Origin: Acanthamoeba lenticulata
Taxonomy: Eukaryota > Discosea > Longamoebia > Acanthamoebidae
Assembly (NCBI GenBank): GCA_002179805.1
Contig: NAVB01001156.1
Span: forward strand, 1 to 49,636
Direction: 5' to 3'
Length of the DNA stretch: 49,636 nucleotides
Made by a program: the position numbers and the translations under genes. The notes below the pieces were generated by a model. The model was not told the origin of the DNA. It saw only the letters and a list, made by a program, of their open reading frames with translations, and searched no databases. Within the stretch, counting starts at the first letter, position 1. Each line of letters begins with the position of its first letter. Below, in pieces: positions 12,499 through 23,504 of the stretch.

Positions 12499-13764
12499 TT
12501 AGCAGGTGAGGGTCTTCTCGTAGTCCTCAATGGACTTGAAGAGCTCGGAGAAGTTGCCCTTGCCAAAACCACCGCAGCCGCCCTTCTGGTCCTCCTCGCC
12601 CTTGTCGTTCTTGAAGGAGCAACCAATGCGCTGGATGATCTCGATGAAGAAGGTGGGCCGGTCGGAGCAGGGCTTGGTGAAGATCTGCAGCAGCACGCCC
12701 TGATCATCCTTGTCGGCGAGGAGGCCGAGCTCTTCGAGCTCCTTGTACTGGTCGGGCGTGAGGGAGTCGCCGATCTTGTCTGGCAGATTCTTGTAGTAGG
12801 CGGGCGAGGCCGGTGGCATGAAATCGAAGCCGCCGAGGTTGGTGGCCGCCTTCATCTTACGCATGGTGGCGAAGATGTCGTCGGTCTTGAGGGCCAGGTG
12901 CTGCAGACCCTCGCCGTCGTTCTGCTCCAGGTAGGTCTGGATTTGCGACTTGCGCTTGGTGCCAAAGGTCGGCTCGTTGAAGGGCAGCAGCACCATCTCG
13001 TTGTTGTTAGCCATGACCATGCTGTTGAGGCCCGAGTCCACAGTGCCGACGTCCTCAGCGGTGAACTCAGCAAACTCGTGCCAGCCGGTGAAGGCCGCCA
13101 CATAGTCGATCTGCGCGAGCAGGTTGTGCACGTTGCCCACAGCGTGGTCGATGCGCCTGAGCCCGTAGTTCAGGCGGAGGCCGTCGTCGCCAACGGTCTC
13201 GTAGCCCGGCAGGAAGGGCAGGTCATAACCGTCAGAGAAGGAGATGAAGCGCAGGGCAACGTCGCCCTTGGTGTACAGCTTGACCTCGGCAACGACGGCC
13301 TTGCCACCAGTAGCTTCGTGGACCAGGGTGGCCGGCTCGGCGAAGCTGACAGCGCCGTTCTCCATCGCAATGCGGTAGGCCTCGGCGGCGTCCTCAACCT
13401 CGACGGCGATGGCGTAGGCGGCCACACCGTGCTTGGCAAAGAACTGCTGGGCCTTTTCCGCGTTGAAGTGAGGCAGAGGCATCGTGGACTTTGACTTGTC
13501 GGTGGAGCTGGCGTAGGGCGCGGTGAAGACAAGACGGAAATCATGGCTCTGCATAACGTAGCTCGAGTACGTCGCGTTGCCCGTCGACTGGTCAGACTTG
13601 GCGACGAGCGACATGCCCAAAGAAAGCGCCCAACGGCGCGACACGTTGAGCGCGTCGCCGGAGTAGAACTCGACGTGGTGGAACTTCTTAACGTGGAACT
13701 TGTCCGTCATGGGGTTGTTCCTCTTGAAGTTGGCATAGCCGACGAGCTTGTGTGAAGTGGCCAT
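12499..13764 (-). CDS. HPD: 4-hydroxyphenylpyruvate dioxygenase
   Basis: This single-exon gene of 421 codons encodes the non-haem Fe(II) enzyme that converts 4-hydroxyphenylpyruvate to homogentisate in tyrosine catabolism. The two-domain fold is recognisable: FHHVEFYSGDA at the start, RIDHAVGNV carrying the first iron-ligand His, GLQHLALKTDDI carrying the second, GVLLQIFTKP, and FFIEIIQRIGC carrying the Glu ligand. The C-terminal gate helix (GGCGGFGKGNFSELFKSIE) is complete, and the length is normal for the family. The ATG at 13764 (MATSHKL) is preferred over an in-frame start further upstream because a TATA-like GATAAAAG lies at about 13839-13846, between the two. It converges with the small plus-strand gene. 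The absence of introns is unusual in this window. Confidence 0.96.
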   Translation of the reverse strand: MATSHKLVGYANFKRNNPMTDKFHVKKFHHVEFYSGDALNVSRRWALSLGMSLVAKSDQSTGNATYSSYVMQSHDFRLVFTAPYASSTDKSKSTMPLPHFNAEKAQQFFAKHGVAAYAIAVEVEDAAEAYRIAMENGAVSFAEPATLVHEATGGKAVVAEVKLYTKGDVALRFISFSDGYDLPFLPGYETVGDDGLRLNYGLRRIDHAVGNVHNLLAQIDYVAAFTGWHEFAEFTAEDVGTVDSGLNSMVMANNNEMVLLPFNEPTFGTKRKSQIQTYLEQNDGEGLQHLALKTDDIFATMRKMKAATNLGGFDFMPPASPAYYKNLPDKIGDSLTPDQYKELEELGLLADKDDQGVLLQIFTKPCSDRPTFFIEIIQRIGCSFKNDKGEEDQKGGCGGFGKGNFSELFKSIEDYEKTLTC

Positions 13765-13838
13765 GGTGAAGGAAGATGTGTGTGTGTCTGTTCGGAAGGG
13801 TTGTGTTTGTACTGGAGCGAGGAGACGGCCGCGTTGGT

Positions 13839-13846
13839 CTTTTATC
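13839..13846 (-). promoter_or_regulatory. TATA-like element of the dioxygenase gene
   Basis: Read on the minus strand the sequence is GATAAAAG, about 75 bp upstream of the dioxygenase ATG. A similar GATAAAG lies upstream of the ABCG gene, near 26450. The assignment is inferred from motif and position only. Confidence 0.45.
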
Positions 13847-14091
13847 GTCCCGCCTCGGATATTTCCGAACATCGGCTGCGCCCGTGCGGAAAATCGCGAG
13901 AGTAGCGCTTTGCCCCACGGTTCGACCGAATTTCCCTAGAATGTCACTTTGAGGGATCGCCCCGAAGGAGAGAAAAAGGCGCGCTGTAAGCGCAGAGTTG
14001 AGATTTTCTCAACATGTTCAATCTCGACCAAAAGATGGCCTTGGCCTAGCCCCAATGAAGAACACTCAATGATTTTGAGCTATCGCTTTGT

Positions 14092-14694
14092 TTAAACCAT
14101 GAGAGATGGGGGAACGGCAAGGAATTGCGAAAGCTCATCCTCATCCCACCAGCAATGAGTCTGTTCCCATTCAGTGCTGAACTCCTCAAGCGGCTTGCTC
14201 TCTTCCACTGGGGGCGCGAACGAGGGCAGCTCATCGAGGTAGTCCTCCGTGGTGGGGCCAGGGCTGGCGACGCTGTCGTCGAAGCACGAAGTCTCCTCGA
14301 TCTTGATGGGGGACGGCTCATGCCGAATCGAGAAGAAATCGAAATTGTCATCGAGGCTCGACGGGGTGGTAGTAGCCGGCACAACGGGGGTGGGTGAGGT
14401 CATCACAGGAAGAGCGACAGGGGCGCTCGTGATGGGTCGTGCGGGGGTTGTGAAGGTGGTCGTGGGCATTGCGGCGTCGAAAGGAACGAACGAGTGCATC
14501 GCCTGCGCGAATTCGATCTCGTTCTCCTTGACGAGCATTTCCTTTTCGAGGAGAAGCTGCTTCAGATACCAGTCGAGGCGGATCTTCTTCCTCTTCTCAG
14601 CTTCGATTTCCTCCTTGAACTTTTTGATAAGGGTAGCTTTGGTGGCGGGGCCAGAGACTGAGAGCTTTCTCTTACGATGCATTGCGGGCTGCAT
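14092..14694 (-). CDS. Hypothetical basic coiled-coil / acidic-tail protein, possibly nuclear
   Basis: This open frame of 200 codons has no visible intron and is not assigned to a known family. It begins MQPAMHRKRKLSVSG, with a second in-frame ATG four codons later and a KRK cluster that could act as a nuclear signal. Residues about 20-65 are charged and helical (FKEEIEAEKRKKIRLDWYL, then KQLLLEKEMLVKENEIEF) with leucine spacing suggestive of a short coiled coil. A Thr/Pro/Ala-rich linker follows. The final 80 residues are strongly acidic with Trp and Phe (EEFSTEWEQTHCWWDEDEL), the composition of an acidic activation domain. A transcription-factor-like role is a guess from composition. The gene follows the dioxygenase promoter on the same strand. 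Confidence 0.6.
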   Translation of the reverse strand: MQPAMHRKRKLSVSGPATKATLIKKFKEEIEAEKRKKIRLDWYLKQLLLEKEMLVKENEIEFAQAMHSFVPFDAAMPTTTFTTPARPITSAPVALPVMTSPTPVVPATTTPSSLDDNFDFFSIRHEPSPIKIEETSCFDDSVASPGPTTEDYLDELPSFAPPVEESKPLEEFSTEWEQTHCWWDEDELSQFLAVPPSLMV

Positions 14695-15292
14695 TTGTAT
14701 TTGAAGTTTTGTGTTTTTGTTTTGTTGCTAGAGATGGCGATGTGTGGTGATTGGAATCGAACAAAGTCGATGGATGACGAGAAGGCGAGGTTGGAGGTAA
14801 CGAAACGAATGAACGGAGTTTGGATGATGCAGAAAGATTATAAAACGAACGTGTGACCGAACGTTATGAACGAAAAGAACGAGGCAGAGGTAGAAGGGGG
14901 GCTGGAGAGGGGGGGGCGGGAAAGGGGAGAGGGTAGGCCGGCGAAGGACGCTGCGTACGACGGTGGGGGAGAAAGAGAGAGATTCGAAAACGCTGTACAG
15001 CGGCTTTTGTAGTCCACCCGCCGTAACGGCATTGGCTTTTAGAAAGATAGACCCCGCACACGATTGGGCAGCGCCTCCGAGGAGAAATCCCAAGAAAGGA
15101 GCGAAAGAGTATCCTTTTCACGACCCCCGTAGCTTCCTCTTCCCGCGCAGTCAAAGCGAGCGCGCGCACAAACAAGGCAACGGACAAGGTGCCCAAATGG
15201 TGAAAAGAGGTCTCTGGTTACCAGACGCACGTTGTAGAGGCGATGACAAAAAGGGAAGGATCGCCTCCACAACGTGCCTCGTGCCTAGCCTT
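14695..15292. other. Intergenic region between the acidic protein gene and CCT4
   Basis: About 600 bp without a supported gene. It probably holds the promoter and leader of the downstream minus-strand acidic protein gene (a TTTATAATC-like element near 14835-14845 on the minus strand) and the 3' flank of CCT4. A G-rich strand run (14897-14935) is the only notable composition. No tRNA-like fold was found. Confidence 0.4.
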
Positions 15293-17667
15293 TTAGCGGA
15301 TGGCCACGATGTCGTCGATCTTGAGGATGGAGCACACGGTTTCCGTGGCCAGCGAGATGGCGCTCGTGGAGACCAGCAGCGGTTGCACAACATTCTCCTC
15401 CAAAATGTTCGAGATTGTACCCTAAACAAGTCACACCACGTTTCGTGACTGGCTCTTCCCACGGATACCGAAAAAAAAAAAAAAGGCACAACGGCAAGTT
15501 CTTTCGTACCTTGCGGACGTTGATGCCGGCAGCCTTCTCGCCCATGGCGTGCTTGTTCCGCAGGTCCGTGACAATGGCAATTGGGCGCAGACCGGCATTC
15601 TCGGCCAGCGTGTAGGGGATGATCTCAAGCGCCTCGGCAAAGGCTCGGAAGCAGTAGGCCTCCCTACCGCCGACCTGCTTGGCGTACTTGGCCAGCTCCA
15701 GTGCGACCTCAATCTCCGGGGCACCGCCACCAGCAATCAGATACCTGGATGAAGGACACCGATTTAGAATGCAGTAAAATACCGTATCCCCAAAGTGATT
15801 CGAAGTACCTGGTCTTAACAAGCGACCTGATCACGCAGAGGGCGTCATGGAGAGACCTGTCAGCCTCCTCGAGCACCATCTGGTTGGAACCGCGGACAAG
15901 CACAGTCACGGTCTGGCTCGGGCCGGGGCATCCAGTCACCTGGTGATGTGAGAAGTGGCGCGATTAAGTCAGTTGGCCGGATACATGGTTCGCAACCATA
16001 AAAGAGGACAAACCTTGACGATGCCACTCTCCGTCGTGGCAATCTCCTCAACCAGCTTGGCCTGGCCGAGCTTCTCAGCGGTAAAGCCCTCAATGCTGGC
16101 AATCGGCTGGCAGTGAACGGTCTAAAAAGAAAAAGCATAAATCAGACAAACTCGGCCAGTGTAGCTCAAGGATGAAGTGCGAGCAGTTCAGGCGGCTTAC
16201 CTTGGCGATGAACTCGATGTCGTCCCTCTCCACGTCCTTGACGACGAGGATCTTGAGCTTAGCGAGAATGGCGAGCGACAAGTCGCTCGTGGCATCTCGG
16301 AGGATGGACTTCTGAATGAGGAGCACATTGCATCCAGTCTTCTTGATCTTGTTGCAGATGTCGAGGATGTAGTTTCGCTCCTCCCGAAGGATGCGATCGA
16401 TTTGCGTGTGGTCCGACACGTAAACAGAGTTGTCCATCTGCGTGAACCAGTGATGAGCCATGCACCACTATAAAGAAACGGCAAAGTGCAGTAACACATA
16501 CGTTGGTCTTGGGAGCGGAGAGCTGGAACTGAATCAAACCAATTTTGGCGTTCTCAACTCGAGTGGGACCACCAGCAGCGTGCACAGCCTTCTTGGGGAA
16601 TACGAGGCCTTCCACAAGCTCCGTATCATCAACGGTACCGCCCAGCTTCTTCACGATCTGAGTTCGCAAATCACGCACACGCCGATTCCCTTGAGCCTCA
16701 AGTCACAATAGCTCTTGTGGAGCACGAGAGAACGTTACCTTGATGTCATTGAGATCAACGTTGGTGGCAGTCTTGGGGTCAATAACCTTAAGGACAGCGT
16801 CCACAGCGATGGGAGCCAGCAGATTGGCGTTTTGAGACACAACCTGCAATCAAGAGTGCACCAACGAGAACGTAAACAAAAGAGAAGCCATGGAGAAGAG
16901 AAGAGAAGGGGGGGGGGAACAAGCAACGTGAAGAAGGCACACCTTGGAGTTGAGCGAAGTGACGGCCGATTTGAGGAGCGATTCGCGATCATTCAGCTCC
17001 ACCGGAATGGCCATGTTCCTCATGATCTCCTGTGCCTTCTTCGAAGCCTTAAGGAAAGACTCAGCGACGCTCGTGGGGTGATAGCCCTTCTCGAACAAAG
17101 CCTGCGCGGCAGACAAAAGCGAGCCAGCAATCACCACAACCGAGGTAGTTCCATCGCCAGCTTCGGCATCTTGCGCCTTCGAGAGCTCCACGAACTGCAA
17201 AGGGCATCGAAATTAATGCTAATGCGGCAGCGTGGTGGTCAATGAAATGCCACAGCATACGCACCATTTTGGCGGCAGGATGAGCCAGCTCAAGCTTATC
17301 AAGAATGGTAGCACCATCGTTTGTGATAATCACCTCCTTGTTGGGCGTTTGGATCTGAGAGAAAGGGAAATGTGGGCATTACGCGGTACGAAACGATCAC
17401 TCCGTGCAGGTTTGGCGTACCATCTTGTCCATGCCCTTCGGTCCCAAGCTGGTGCGGACAGCATCGGACACGGCTGTTTGTTAAAAACAAATATCAGCAC
17501 AAGGGGTCTTGTAGTCTAGAATCAATTTGATGCAAAATTTTTGAACATACCTCGGGCAGCGAGGCAGTTGGATGTGCGCACATCCTTCTCCTTATCTCTT
17601 CCGGTCAGCTTGCCCCCCTCTCCTCGGTTCACGGGCTTCTGTGCTTGAGCGGCAGCAGCGGCAGACA
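15293..17667 (-). CDS. CCT4: T-complex protein 1 subunit delta (CCT4)
   Basis: This multi-exon gene encodes the delta subunit of the cytosolic CCT/TRiC chaperonin, which folds actin, tubulin and other proteins using ATP. The N-terminus ([18 protein letters not shown]) leads into [11 protein letters not shown], then the [10 protein letters not shown] and [11 protein letters not shown] chaperonin signatures and the ATPase motif [12 protein letters not shown]. The subunit-diagnostic block [17 protein letters not shown] and [13 protein letters not shown] fit delta specifically, and the C-terminus ends KIDDIVAIR. The stop is TAA at 15293 and the ATG is at 17667. About nine or ten short introns interrupt it; one near 15460 carries a 15-base A run (T run in the transcript). 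It lies about 150 bp downstream of, and on the same strand as, the exportin-T gene. Confidence 0.95.
15469..15484. repeat. Homopolymer A run in a CCT4 intron
   Basis: A run of about 15 A residues on the plus strand becomes a polypyrimidine (T) run in the CCT4 transcript, inside an intron of about 90 nt. Confidence 0.7.
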
Positions 17668-17818
17668 TTGTCAAGAAAGAATTGAGCAGATCCCTCCTCC
17701 AAATCGGCCCGGACAGAGATCTGGCGCTGCCTCCCCGCCGGCAGGAAAAAAGGCAGGACAGAACAAAAAATGCAATTCCTTACCGTTATTCTTTATTTTT
17801 ATTCTTTATTGTGCTGAA

Positions 17819-20800
17819 TTATTTTTTGGACTTTGCCGCGGTGAGGAACTGCCTGAAGAACTCCTTCCACTGGGCCGGCTGAGCGCTCTCCAGGTGTTGC
17901 ATGTAGGCCTGCGCCGTCGCGGCGTCGCAGCCCAACATGGGGAGCAGCTTGGTCGCCAAGGACTGCGCAAACTCAGGGCCGCACTTTTGCAGCATCACCT
18001 TTTGGATGGCCGCCAGGTCGGCGATGAGCTGGTGTAATGGTGACGAAAGTCAGTTGTGGTGATAGTGGACATGAAAAAGGGAATGAAGACAAAGGAAGCT
18101 GTACAGTCATGGCAACCCTGTCGACCGGGGTGACGTCGGGCCTGAGGCATGCTCGGAACACGACGGGCGCAATGTCATCGCACACCACACGACCGAAGCC
18201 GGGTACCGTGCCGGCCCAGAGCTCGATCGCCTTCTGGGCGACACTCACGCACAGCTGCACCATCTGTTCCGCCAGACAAACAACAGGAGTGAGCAGCAGC
18301 AGTGAGACAGGCTTCATGCAAGACGTCGTTCAAGCAAAGCGTACTCGGAGGTCCTTGTGGTCGGCGATGGGACCCAAGATCGTCTCGAGGACGGCGCGCA
18401 GCTGCGGCGCGTTCTTCTCGCTGGTGAGCGTTCCGGCCAAATTATTGAAAAGTATCGAGCGCACAAGCGCATAGTACGTCCTGTTTTTAGTTTTTAGTTT
18501 TAGTAAAATTTGTCCAAGGAAGTATGAACGACGTCACATACCGGCGAAGTGCTTCGATTTCTCGTTCTTCATCACTGTTGGGGGTCACACTGACGCTGGT
18601 GATGGCGAGAATCTTTTGCACAACAAAGAGGATGGACTCGTTGAGGATCGGGAAGATCTTCTCCTGTGGTTTGATGTAGCAAATAATTAGAATTCAGCTC
18701 GACGGAGCACGTGGGAGAGAGTTAGATGCGTGCCTTGTACTTGTTGATCCACTGATTGAGGAGGGACGTGAAGTCGAGCATCTGCTTGGGATCTTTCGCG
18801 TTGGCCAGGAGGAGGTTGGTCGTTTGCGGGATGAACGGAATGAGCTGCGTGTTGATCGCCGTCACCATTTGGTGAATGAAGTAGATCACCTTGGTCCAGA
18901 TCTCGGGGCTGGCCGGGAGGGCGGCCTCTACGCGCAACACGGCCTCCAAGGCCTCGCGCCAGTAGATGGCCTTCTCCTCCTTCTCGCACGGGATGCCGCG
19001 GCTGATGCAGCCCATGGTGTTGATCAACCGCACCAAGTGGTTGGTCCAGAAGGGGTTCGATGGCGTGTCTTCCTTGTAACGCCCCGATTCGAGGATTTCC
19101 TTCACCTGCGCCACGAGCGGCTTCAACAAAATCTGATGCAAGTTGACCCCCAGCGACGATGCAGCGATGAGAATGTGAAATGAGCGAGACTTGTGTCCTC
19201 TCTCTCTCTCTCTCTCTCTTTTGACAGGGACACGGACCTCGAGGAACGCAATCTGGTCTTGGTCGGAGCCGGCCCCCACCAGCGAGCCGATGGCGTCAAA
19301 GAGGTAGAGCTGATACTCAAACGGGATCAAGGCGGGCCCATTTGGCGCGATCGCCAACAAGTCCTAAACGCCAGCGAAAGAGAGGATGAGGAACGATTTG
19401 CTAGTTTTTAACAAGACAGGGGTTCAAACCTTGAGGGCAGCGAGCAGATGCTGGGTGTAGGGATACATCTCCGACTTCTTGTTGCGAATAAAGGTCATGA
19501 AGATAGAAGGCACCTTGTTCCTCACAGACTTGTCCGAATTGCGCAAGCCGCTGCACAAGAGCAAATCAGCCAAAAACCCCAACAGGCACAATAAAGAATG
19601 AAAAGCGGATCGGCTCGAGGACGTGGCTTGAGGTAACGTACAAGGTGACGAAGGCGTCAAGTATGGCAGTCATCAAGGCCGCGTCGTTGGGGATGTAAGT
19701 TGCGTAGCTCGACAAGTTCTCAAACGTCTGCAACACAACCGCCTTGTGGGGGTGCTTGAACACAGCTGCACGCCCAATAAATTGACCAGTTTATGAGAAA
19801 CTTCATTGTGCATCAAGTGAGCGATGGAGCCTTGGGGCGCACCAGAGGCCACGAGGGCGCTGATGGCCTGCGGAAAGAAGGCCTCCAGTGTCTTCTGCGT
19901 TTCCTCTGGGAAAAGACAAAGAGACGGGACACATGTTCGAGTAAGTGAATTGCCAAAGTGTGAATACGAACATCAAACCTTGTTGGCGGAGCGAAAAAGT
20001 ACCGGGTAGGTTGGCCTTGGTCTCCGCCATGGCGTGGAGCAGGAAGAGGGCCAGCTCGACATCAGCGAACGGCCTGGATGTCCAGTCAGCCAGCGCCTGC
20101 CCCAAAATAGTGTGCACAAACGAGATCGCCATGTTGCTGTTCAATCGCATCACCGACCGGAACACAACGCCCAGCTCCTGCACGAGAACGAAAGAATGAT
20201 GTCAGGCCTGCCTCGAAAACAACCGATACAAGATGCACAGGAGAAGCCACACCGTCCGGTAGGTGAGGAACTGAGTCTCAAAATCGTCCTTGGTCTCAAA
20301 GTCAAACTCAGACGGGTATTTGGCCTTGGTCAAGATGATGCTCAGGATCCGCTTCAAGTTCTCTGTCTCCTCGTTCCCGAGCGCCGGCGTATGTTTGAGC
20401 TTCGTCAGGTATTCGTGCACGAAGCCCATCATCACCGCCGCCCTGTGCATGCCGCCACGATATACCCGCACGTGTAAGTTATGGTTCATGCAATGGTGAC
20501 GAGCCAGCGGCTATCGACGACAGGGAACGCGTACACGTTGATGTCGGGGTCGCTCATCCACTTCCACAGCAGGACCAGCGAGCTATCTACAATCTGCTTC
20601 GCCTGCGCCTCGACCTGGTCGGTCACCTGCCCTTGCGTGCGCAGCTCTTGCACCTGATACGTGCGCGTCGCGAGTCAGGGTCTCAATTTGACAGCAGCAG
20701 CAACAACAAGCGCTGTCTTTTGCTCGCTGCACACCTTCGTATGGGAGATCACCAGTTGCATTCCCGCCTCGTTCAGCAGCTTGGCCACGTGCACCTTGTA

Positions 20801-22205
20801 CTCTTCGTCATCCTGGCAAACAGACGTGTGAATGGGTTGTGCATTGCATGCGGGGAACGTGCATGTGGTTGGCAGCGCAATATCGTACCGTGGCAGCAGA
20901 GTTGATGAACTCAAGCACCTTGAGGCGGACGAGGAGGTCCAGTTTTTGGAGAGGCGGCATGCCCTTCGCGACTACTTGCGTCAGGCAATCGCAAGCCTCT
21001 CGCCTGAACTGAACGTCGCCCAGGCACTCAAAGAAGAACGGGATGAACTTCTCGTTGACGATCAACGACAGGTCAATCCACGCTGCGCACACAACCAACA
21101 GGTCACACGACATGAGACACATCATCCACGCGCGCGGTCCGCGAGAGAGAAACAGTACTGATATAAGGCCGCAGGACCGCCAGGCACTCCCGCGTCAGCT
21201 TCGGCAGGCTGGCCTTGCAGCTCACCAGGATCTGATACCAGATTCCGACCATCGTGTTGATGCAATCGTCTCGCATGCGGTCCTTCTGCACAGAGCGAAA
21301 ACAAGTCGCACGTCACCGGGTCAAATCGATGCCTCTTGTTGCTAGCATCGACAGCCGACAGCGACGTGCGGCGAGACTATGTACGATTGCAATGTTGTGA
21401 GTGTGCTCCTCGGGCGATCGGGTCACATCCGGGCTGACGACCTCCTCGTCGATGGTCTTGATGATTCGCAAGAACATGTCAATGACCACGGGTCCCTGTG
21501 GCAAAGCGGCGCGGCTTGGTGAGTGGACTAGCGGTGGGCAAACATGTAGCGCAGCGAAGCACAGAGATAACTTGAGTACCAGCGACAGGAGGCCGAAAAG
21601 CTCGGAGAAGAAGGTGGGCCACTGCGACAAGTAGTCCTGCTTGAAGATGAGGACCAGCGTGTAGGCCAGCTTGTTCTTGATTGCTGAAGGGGGAAAGGCG
21701 ATGAGGGTCACACCACCGCGTTTGCGCTGCGATGGACGTACCTGGTTGTTCGTCCTGGTGCTGCACGAGGTACTCGCGAATCCACCTCATAAACAGCTCA
21801 CGCAGGCCGGCCTTCTCGGCTGGGGCGAGAGTTGCATAGCTGCAGCGCAACGGAAGAATGAGAAAGCCAACAACGTCGAAGTTAGGGTGTGGAACGGCAC
21901 CTCTTCTTCGCCACGTCGGTCAGAACCTGCAAACAAAAGAATCGGACTTGGGGCGATGGCGAGGAGAACAACTTCTCACAACAAAATCGCAAGCCCTCAG
22001 GCGAAGCCATGGCTATGGCGAGTGTGGCAGGCCAGACATGCAATACAACGAGCGAGTGAGGGTGACGGCACAAAAAAATTGACGGAAATGGAGCGTCTTG
22101 TGGGCGGGCCATACCTTGAGCAGTGTAGGCTTGGGCAGCCCTCCGCTCGGCCTCGCTCACTTGCGTGGGATCAATTTCAATCAAAATCGCTTTTTCCAGA
22201 TCCAT
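17819..22205 (-). CDS. XPOT: Exportin-T (tRNA nuclear export receptor)
   Basis: This is a long, intron-rich gene for a HEAT-repeat karyopherin that carries mature tRNA out of the nucleus with RanGTP. The start MDLEKAILIEIDPTQVSEAE at 22205 and the following blocks match exportin-T in order: NKLAYTLVLIFKQDYLSQWP with FFSELF, VIDMFLRIIKTIDEEVVSPD, RMRDDCINTMVGIWYQILVS, and AWIDLSLIVNEKFIPFFFE with REACDCLTQVVAKGM. These correspond to the conserved exportin-T segments (YLRILMAIDSELV, WIDLSLIANDRFI, EEACDCLFEVVNKGM). The C-terminus, about WKEFFRQFLTAAKSKK, ends at TAA 17819, close to the family's LKVFFQRAK end. More than ten introns of about 60-100 nt are apparent, one with a CT microsatellite. 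The N-terminal Ran-binding arch is complete, so it should be functional. Confidence 0.92.
19197..19220 (+). repeat. (CT)n microsatellite in an exportin-T intron
   Basis: About eleven CT units lie within an intron of the minus-strand exportin-T gene, where they read as (AG)n in the transcript. Confidence 0.8.
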
Positions 22206-22538
22206 TTTTTGTTCAATTGGGCAGGAAAATTGGCCTCGCAGCACCCAAAAGCCTCAGGTGTCTGCAACAACACACGTCCTTCAGGCAAGGTGCACTAAGG
22301 TGATTGAGCAAGAGTGAGCGTACGTGGCGTGAGGTAAGGAAATGCGGGAGAGATGCGACAATGTTTTGGTGCGTCCCACTACAGATGAACGCGCGCGAAT
22401 TCCACGCCTTCTTGTTCCTGGAAATTTCTCGCCACCAAAAACTCAACAACAGGACGCAGTGCAAGATCTTGAGCTTGGATGGATTCAGCGTGGTCACAGT
22501 TTATGAAAACTTAAACGGGCACAATCCTTGGCAGCTCA
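22206..22538. other. Intergenic gap upstream of exportin-T
   Basis: About 330 bp separate the exportin-T ATG from the stop of the next minus-strand gene. It presumably carries the exportin-T promoter and the 3' flank of the PB1 gene. No gene, RNA or repeat was recognised. Confidence 0.4.
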
Positions 22539-23504
22539 TCAAGGACCGCCAGCAGTGGTGAGCATGGGCGAGGTAGTGGCGGTCGAAAGCTCCTGGAAGG
22601 AGAGGCCACGGTATTGCTGCTTGAGCAACTTGGTCTCGCGCTTGCAGTTCTTCTTGTGCTTCTTGAAGGCCGCCTTGCTGCCCTTCCTCTCGAGCTTGTA
22701 CTCGCGCTTGAGCGCCTTCTTGCCGTGCTTCTTCTCCCTCTTGGCGCTCTTCCACTCGCGCTTGGCCTCCTTCTTGGCAGCCTTGCACTCGAGCACCTCG
22801 AGCGCCTTCTCGAAGTCGTGCTCGCACTTAGCCAGCACCTTGGCGTTCTTCTTCCGCTTCGGATGGCCGCGGGCCTCAAGCTGGTCGAGTTTCTCCTTGA
22901 TCTCGGGCGACTCTTCCTCGCCACGATCGACGGCCTTGTGGTGGCGGTCCTTCTTCTTCTTCTCCTGCTTCTTCAGCGCCTTGGCCGCACGTTTGTGGCA
23001 CCAGGCGTCAAGAAGGATCTGAGCTTGTGTCACGTCCCCTTCGTTTCGGCGCAGGAACTTGGCGCACTTCTTGGGCTTCACCTCGATGGCGTGCAGATCA
23101 CGCATCTGCTGGGTGAGGTAGGCCACGGCTTGCGGGTCGACGTACGCCTCATCGTCAGACTCCTCGTCTACCGAGCGACGGCGCGGCCTCTTCTCACCAG
23201 CTACAGGGGAGCGCTGGAGCGGGACCACATCAAGGCGAAGGAGGCCTGAACCCGAAGCAAACTGAAGGGCCACCTGCAGTTCCTCGTCGGACGAGGCCGT
23301 AATATGGTCCTTCTCATCGTCGAGGTAGCGCAAGGCAAACGTGCCCTCAGGCAGGCCGAACGCGGTGGCTACCTTTGTCGCCAGCAGGGCATACGAGGGC
23401 CCTGAGAGCAGGAGGACGCGCTTGTCATCGCCCAGCGCGACCTTCACGGCCAAACGCTGCTGCTCCTCCTCCACGGTGTTGAGGCTCGTCTTGTCGGTTT
23501 GCAT
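22539..23504 (-). CDS. PB1-domain protein with lysine-rich coiled-coil tail
   Basis: This single open frame of about 321 residues starts at ATG 23504 (MQTDKTSLNTVEEE); the frame further upstream lacks an ATG. Residues about 18-95 form a PB1 domain: a basic first strand (KVALGDDKRVLLL) and an acidic OPCA motif (RYLDDEKDHITASSDEEL). PB1 domains mediate head-to-tail heterodimers or polymers in signalling and selective autophagy. A short linker with RPRRRS is followed by repeated helical blocks (AKFLRRNEGDVTQAQILLDA and AKVLAKCEHDFEKALEVLEC) that resemble degenerate UBA-like or novel repeats. A very lysine-rich region ends at the stop at 22539. A TATA-like AATAAAAG lies near 23669-23676. I cannot assign a specific orthologue; a p62/NBR1-type scaffold is one possibility, but no zinc finger is seen. 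Confidence 0.75.
   Translation of the reverse strand: MQTDKTSLNTVEEEQQRLAVKVALGDDKRVLLLSGPSYALLATKVATAFGLPEGTFALRYLDDEKDHITASSDEELQVALQFASGSGLLRLDVVPLQRSPVAGEKRPRRRSVDEESDDEAYVDPQAVAYLTQQMRDLHAIEVKPKKCAKFLRRNEGDVTQAQILLDAWCHKRAAKALKKQEKKKKDRHHKAVDRGEEESPEIKEKLDQLEARGHPKRKKNAKVLAKCEHDFEKALEVLECKAAKKEAKREWKSAKREKKHGKKALKREYKLERKGSKAAFKKHKKNCKRETKLLKQQYRGLSFQELSTATTSPMLTTAGGP

Noticed and set aside
12085..13494. Long plus-strand open frame of 469 codons
   Set aside because: Only its first part (to about 12300) is coding for the small plus-strand gene. The rest is antisense to the well-supported dioxygenase and has the Leu/Val/Gly-rich composition of a shadow frame.
22614..23249. Plus-strand leucine-rich open frame
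   Set aside because: Antisense of the lysine-rich tail of the PB1 protein (AAG/GAG read backwards as CTT/CTC). The leucine richness is an artefact.
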